From contig DMPC01000048.1 of the NCBI GenBank assembly GCA_003456155.1, positions 1 to 5,550 on the forward strand: a stretch of 5,550 nt of DNA, given 5' to 3'. Shown here one piece after another: positions 4,862 to 5,550 of this stretch (its first letter is position 1; each line of letters opens with the position of its first letter). Source of the DNA: Actinomycetota bacterium (GTDB taxonomy: Bacteria; Actinomycetota; Actinomycetes; S36-B12). The translations under genes and the position numbers were made by a program. Below the pieces are notes generated by a model. It was not told where the DNA came from, did no database searches, and saw only the letters and a program-made list of their open reading frames with translations.

Positions 4862-5550
4862 TCAGGTCGAGCGGTGCGGCTGGATCGCATCCGCGGGAAC
4901 GGTGCCGAGTCGACCGGCCTGATAGTCCTCGAAGGCCTCGACCAGCTCGGCCTTCGTGCACATGACGAAGGGCCCATAGGCCGCCACCGGCTCGCGCAGC
5001 GGCACGCCGCCGAGCAGGAAGACCTCCAGGCTGGGCGTACGTGACTCCTGGCGATCGTCAGCACTGATGACGACTGAGTCACCCTGCTCGAGGACGGCGA
5101 GCTGCCCGGCGCTGAAGGGTCGGCGCTCAGCACCGATGCTGCCGCTGCCGGCCAGGGCGTAGGCGAGGGCGTTGTACTCGCGGGGCCACGGCACGACCAC
5201 CTGGGCGCCCGGCGCGATGGTGATGTGCGTGATCGCGAGCGGGGTGTGCGAGATTCCCGGGCCTGAGTGGCCATCGATACTGCCGGCGAGGACGCGCACC
5301 AGTGCGCCGCCGTCGGGTGAGGAGAGGAGCGAGAAGTCGGCGCCCTGCAGGTCCTGGTACTGCGGGGCAATGCGCTTCTTCTCCCGCGGCAGGTTGATCC
5401 ACAGCTGAAGGCCGTGGAAGAGGCCACCGGCCTCGACGAGCTCGGCCGGCGGAGTCTCGATGTGCAGGATGCCGTCGCCCGCGGTCATGTACTGCGTGCC
5501 ACCGGGACGGATGCGTCCACCACCGCCGTTGGAGTCCTGGTGGATGAACT
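4862..5550 (-). CDS. Pirin family protein (cupin), N-terminus outside window
   Basis: The frame is open from the right edge to a TGA at 4862-4864 and shows 228 residues of a bicupin pirin. Key stretch: HQDSNGGGGRIRPGGTQYMT (with AGDGILHIETPP following), containing two of the four metal ligands, His (codon 5462-5464) and Glu (5456-5458) in HIE. The other two ligands, in the HxHxGFE region, lie upstream outside the window. GGLFHGLQLWINLP and YQDLQGADF follow, then the C-terminal cupin with PWPREYNALAYALAGSGSIG and GPFVMCTKAELVEAFEDYQ. This is the form common in actinobacteria. Pirins are iron-binding proteins, some with quercetin 2,3-dioxygenase activity or redox-sensing regulatory roles; which applies here is unknown. 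It converges with the P450 operon, with 18 bp between stop codons. An internal ATG at 5488 is not a start, since the homologous sequence continues upstream of it. Confidence 0.93.
   Translation of the reverse strand, partial: FIHQDSNGGGGRIRPGGTQYMTAGDGILHIETPPAELVEAGGLFHGLQLWINLPREKKRIAPQYQDLQGADFSLLSSPDGGALVRVLAGSIDGHSGPGISHTPLAITHITIAPGAQVVVPWPREYNALAYALAGSGSIGAERRPFSAGQLAVLEQGDSVVISADDRQESRTPSLEVFLLGGVPLREPVAAYGPFVMCTKAELVEAFEDYQAGRLGTVPADAIQPHRST

Noticed and set aside
1..5550. tRNA, rRNA, CRISPR array, insertion sequence or prophage features
   Set aside because: No clover-leaf candidates, regularly spaced repeats, transposase motifs or terminal inverted repeats were seen by eye.

Overview
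The window is GC-rich DNA in which several reading frames stay open over long distances. Gene content (an actinobacterial-type pirin, a soluble class I bacterial P450, a limonene-epoxide-hydrolase-like protein, DUF2237) and probable leaderless promoters with a TAnnnT -10 box directly before the start codon point to a free-living actinomycete. Genus cannot be decided from the sequence.

Layout. (1) Positions 1-2146, minus strand: a large secreted protein, cut by the left edge after 715 residues. It has a signal peptide, an N-terminal region resembling a degenerate HNH nuclease domain of the GmrSD C-terminal/DUF1524 type, a clan GH-A glycoside hydrolase domain (GH39-like) with both catalytic glutamates, and the start of a C-terminal beta-sandwich. 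(2) 2181-2579, minus: a 132-residue helical protein of unknown function, preceded by a possible 15-codon upstream ORF with a strong Shine-Dalgarno sequence whose stop overlaps its start. (3) 2729-3133, minus: a DUF2237 protein. These three genes share one direction. The 2580-2728 gap contains no TA dinucleotide, so no ordinary -10 box, and they may form one leftward transcript from the DUF2237 promoter. (4) 3134-3209: a 76-bp divergent control region with two probable leaderless promoters. (5) 3210-4469 and 4466-4843, plus: a cytochrome P450 and a limonene-1,2-epoxide-hydrolase-like protein overlapping by ATGA, probably translationally coupled. (6) 4862-5550, minus: the C-terminal part of a pirin, convergent with the P450 operon and cut by the right edge.

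How the genes may work together. P450 plus epoxide hydrolase suggests alkene epoxidation followed by hydrolysis to a diol, perhaps on a terpene-like or other hydrophobic compound; no ferredoxin, reductase or regulator is in view. The secreted glycosidase is a separate extracellular function. Its fusion to a nuclease-like domain that seems to have lost its catalytic Asp-His pair is the most unusual thing in the window. All family assignments come from reading motifs; no database search or alignment was run.
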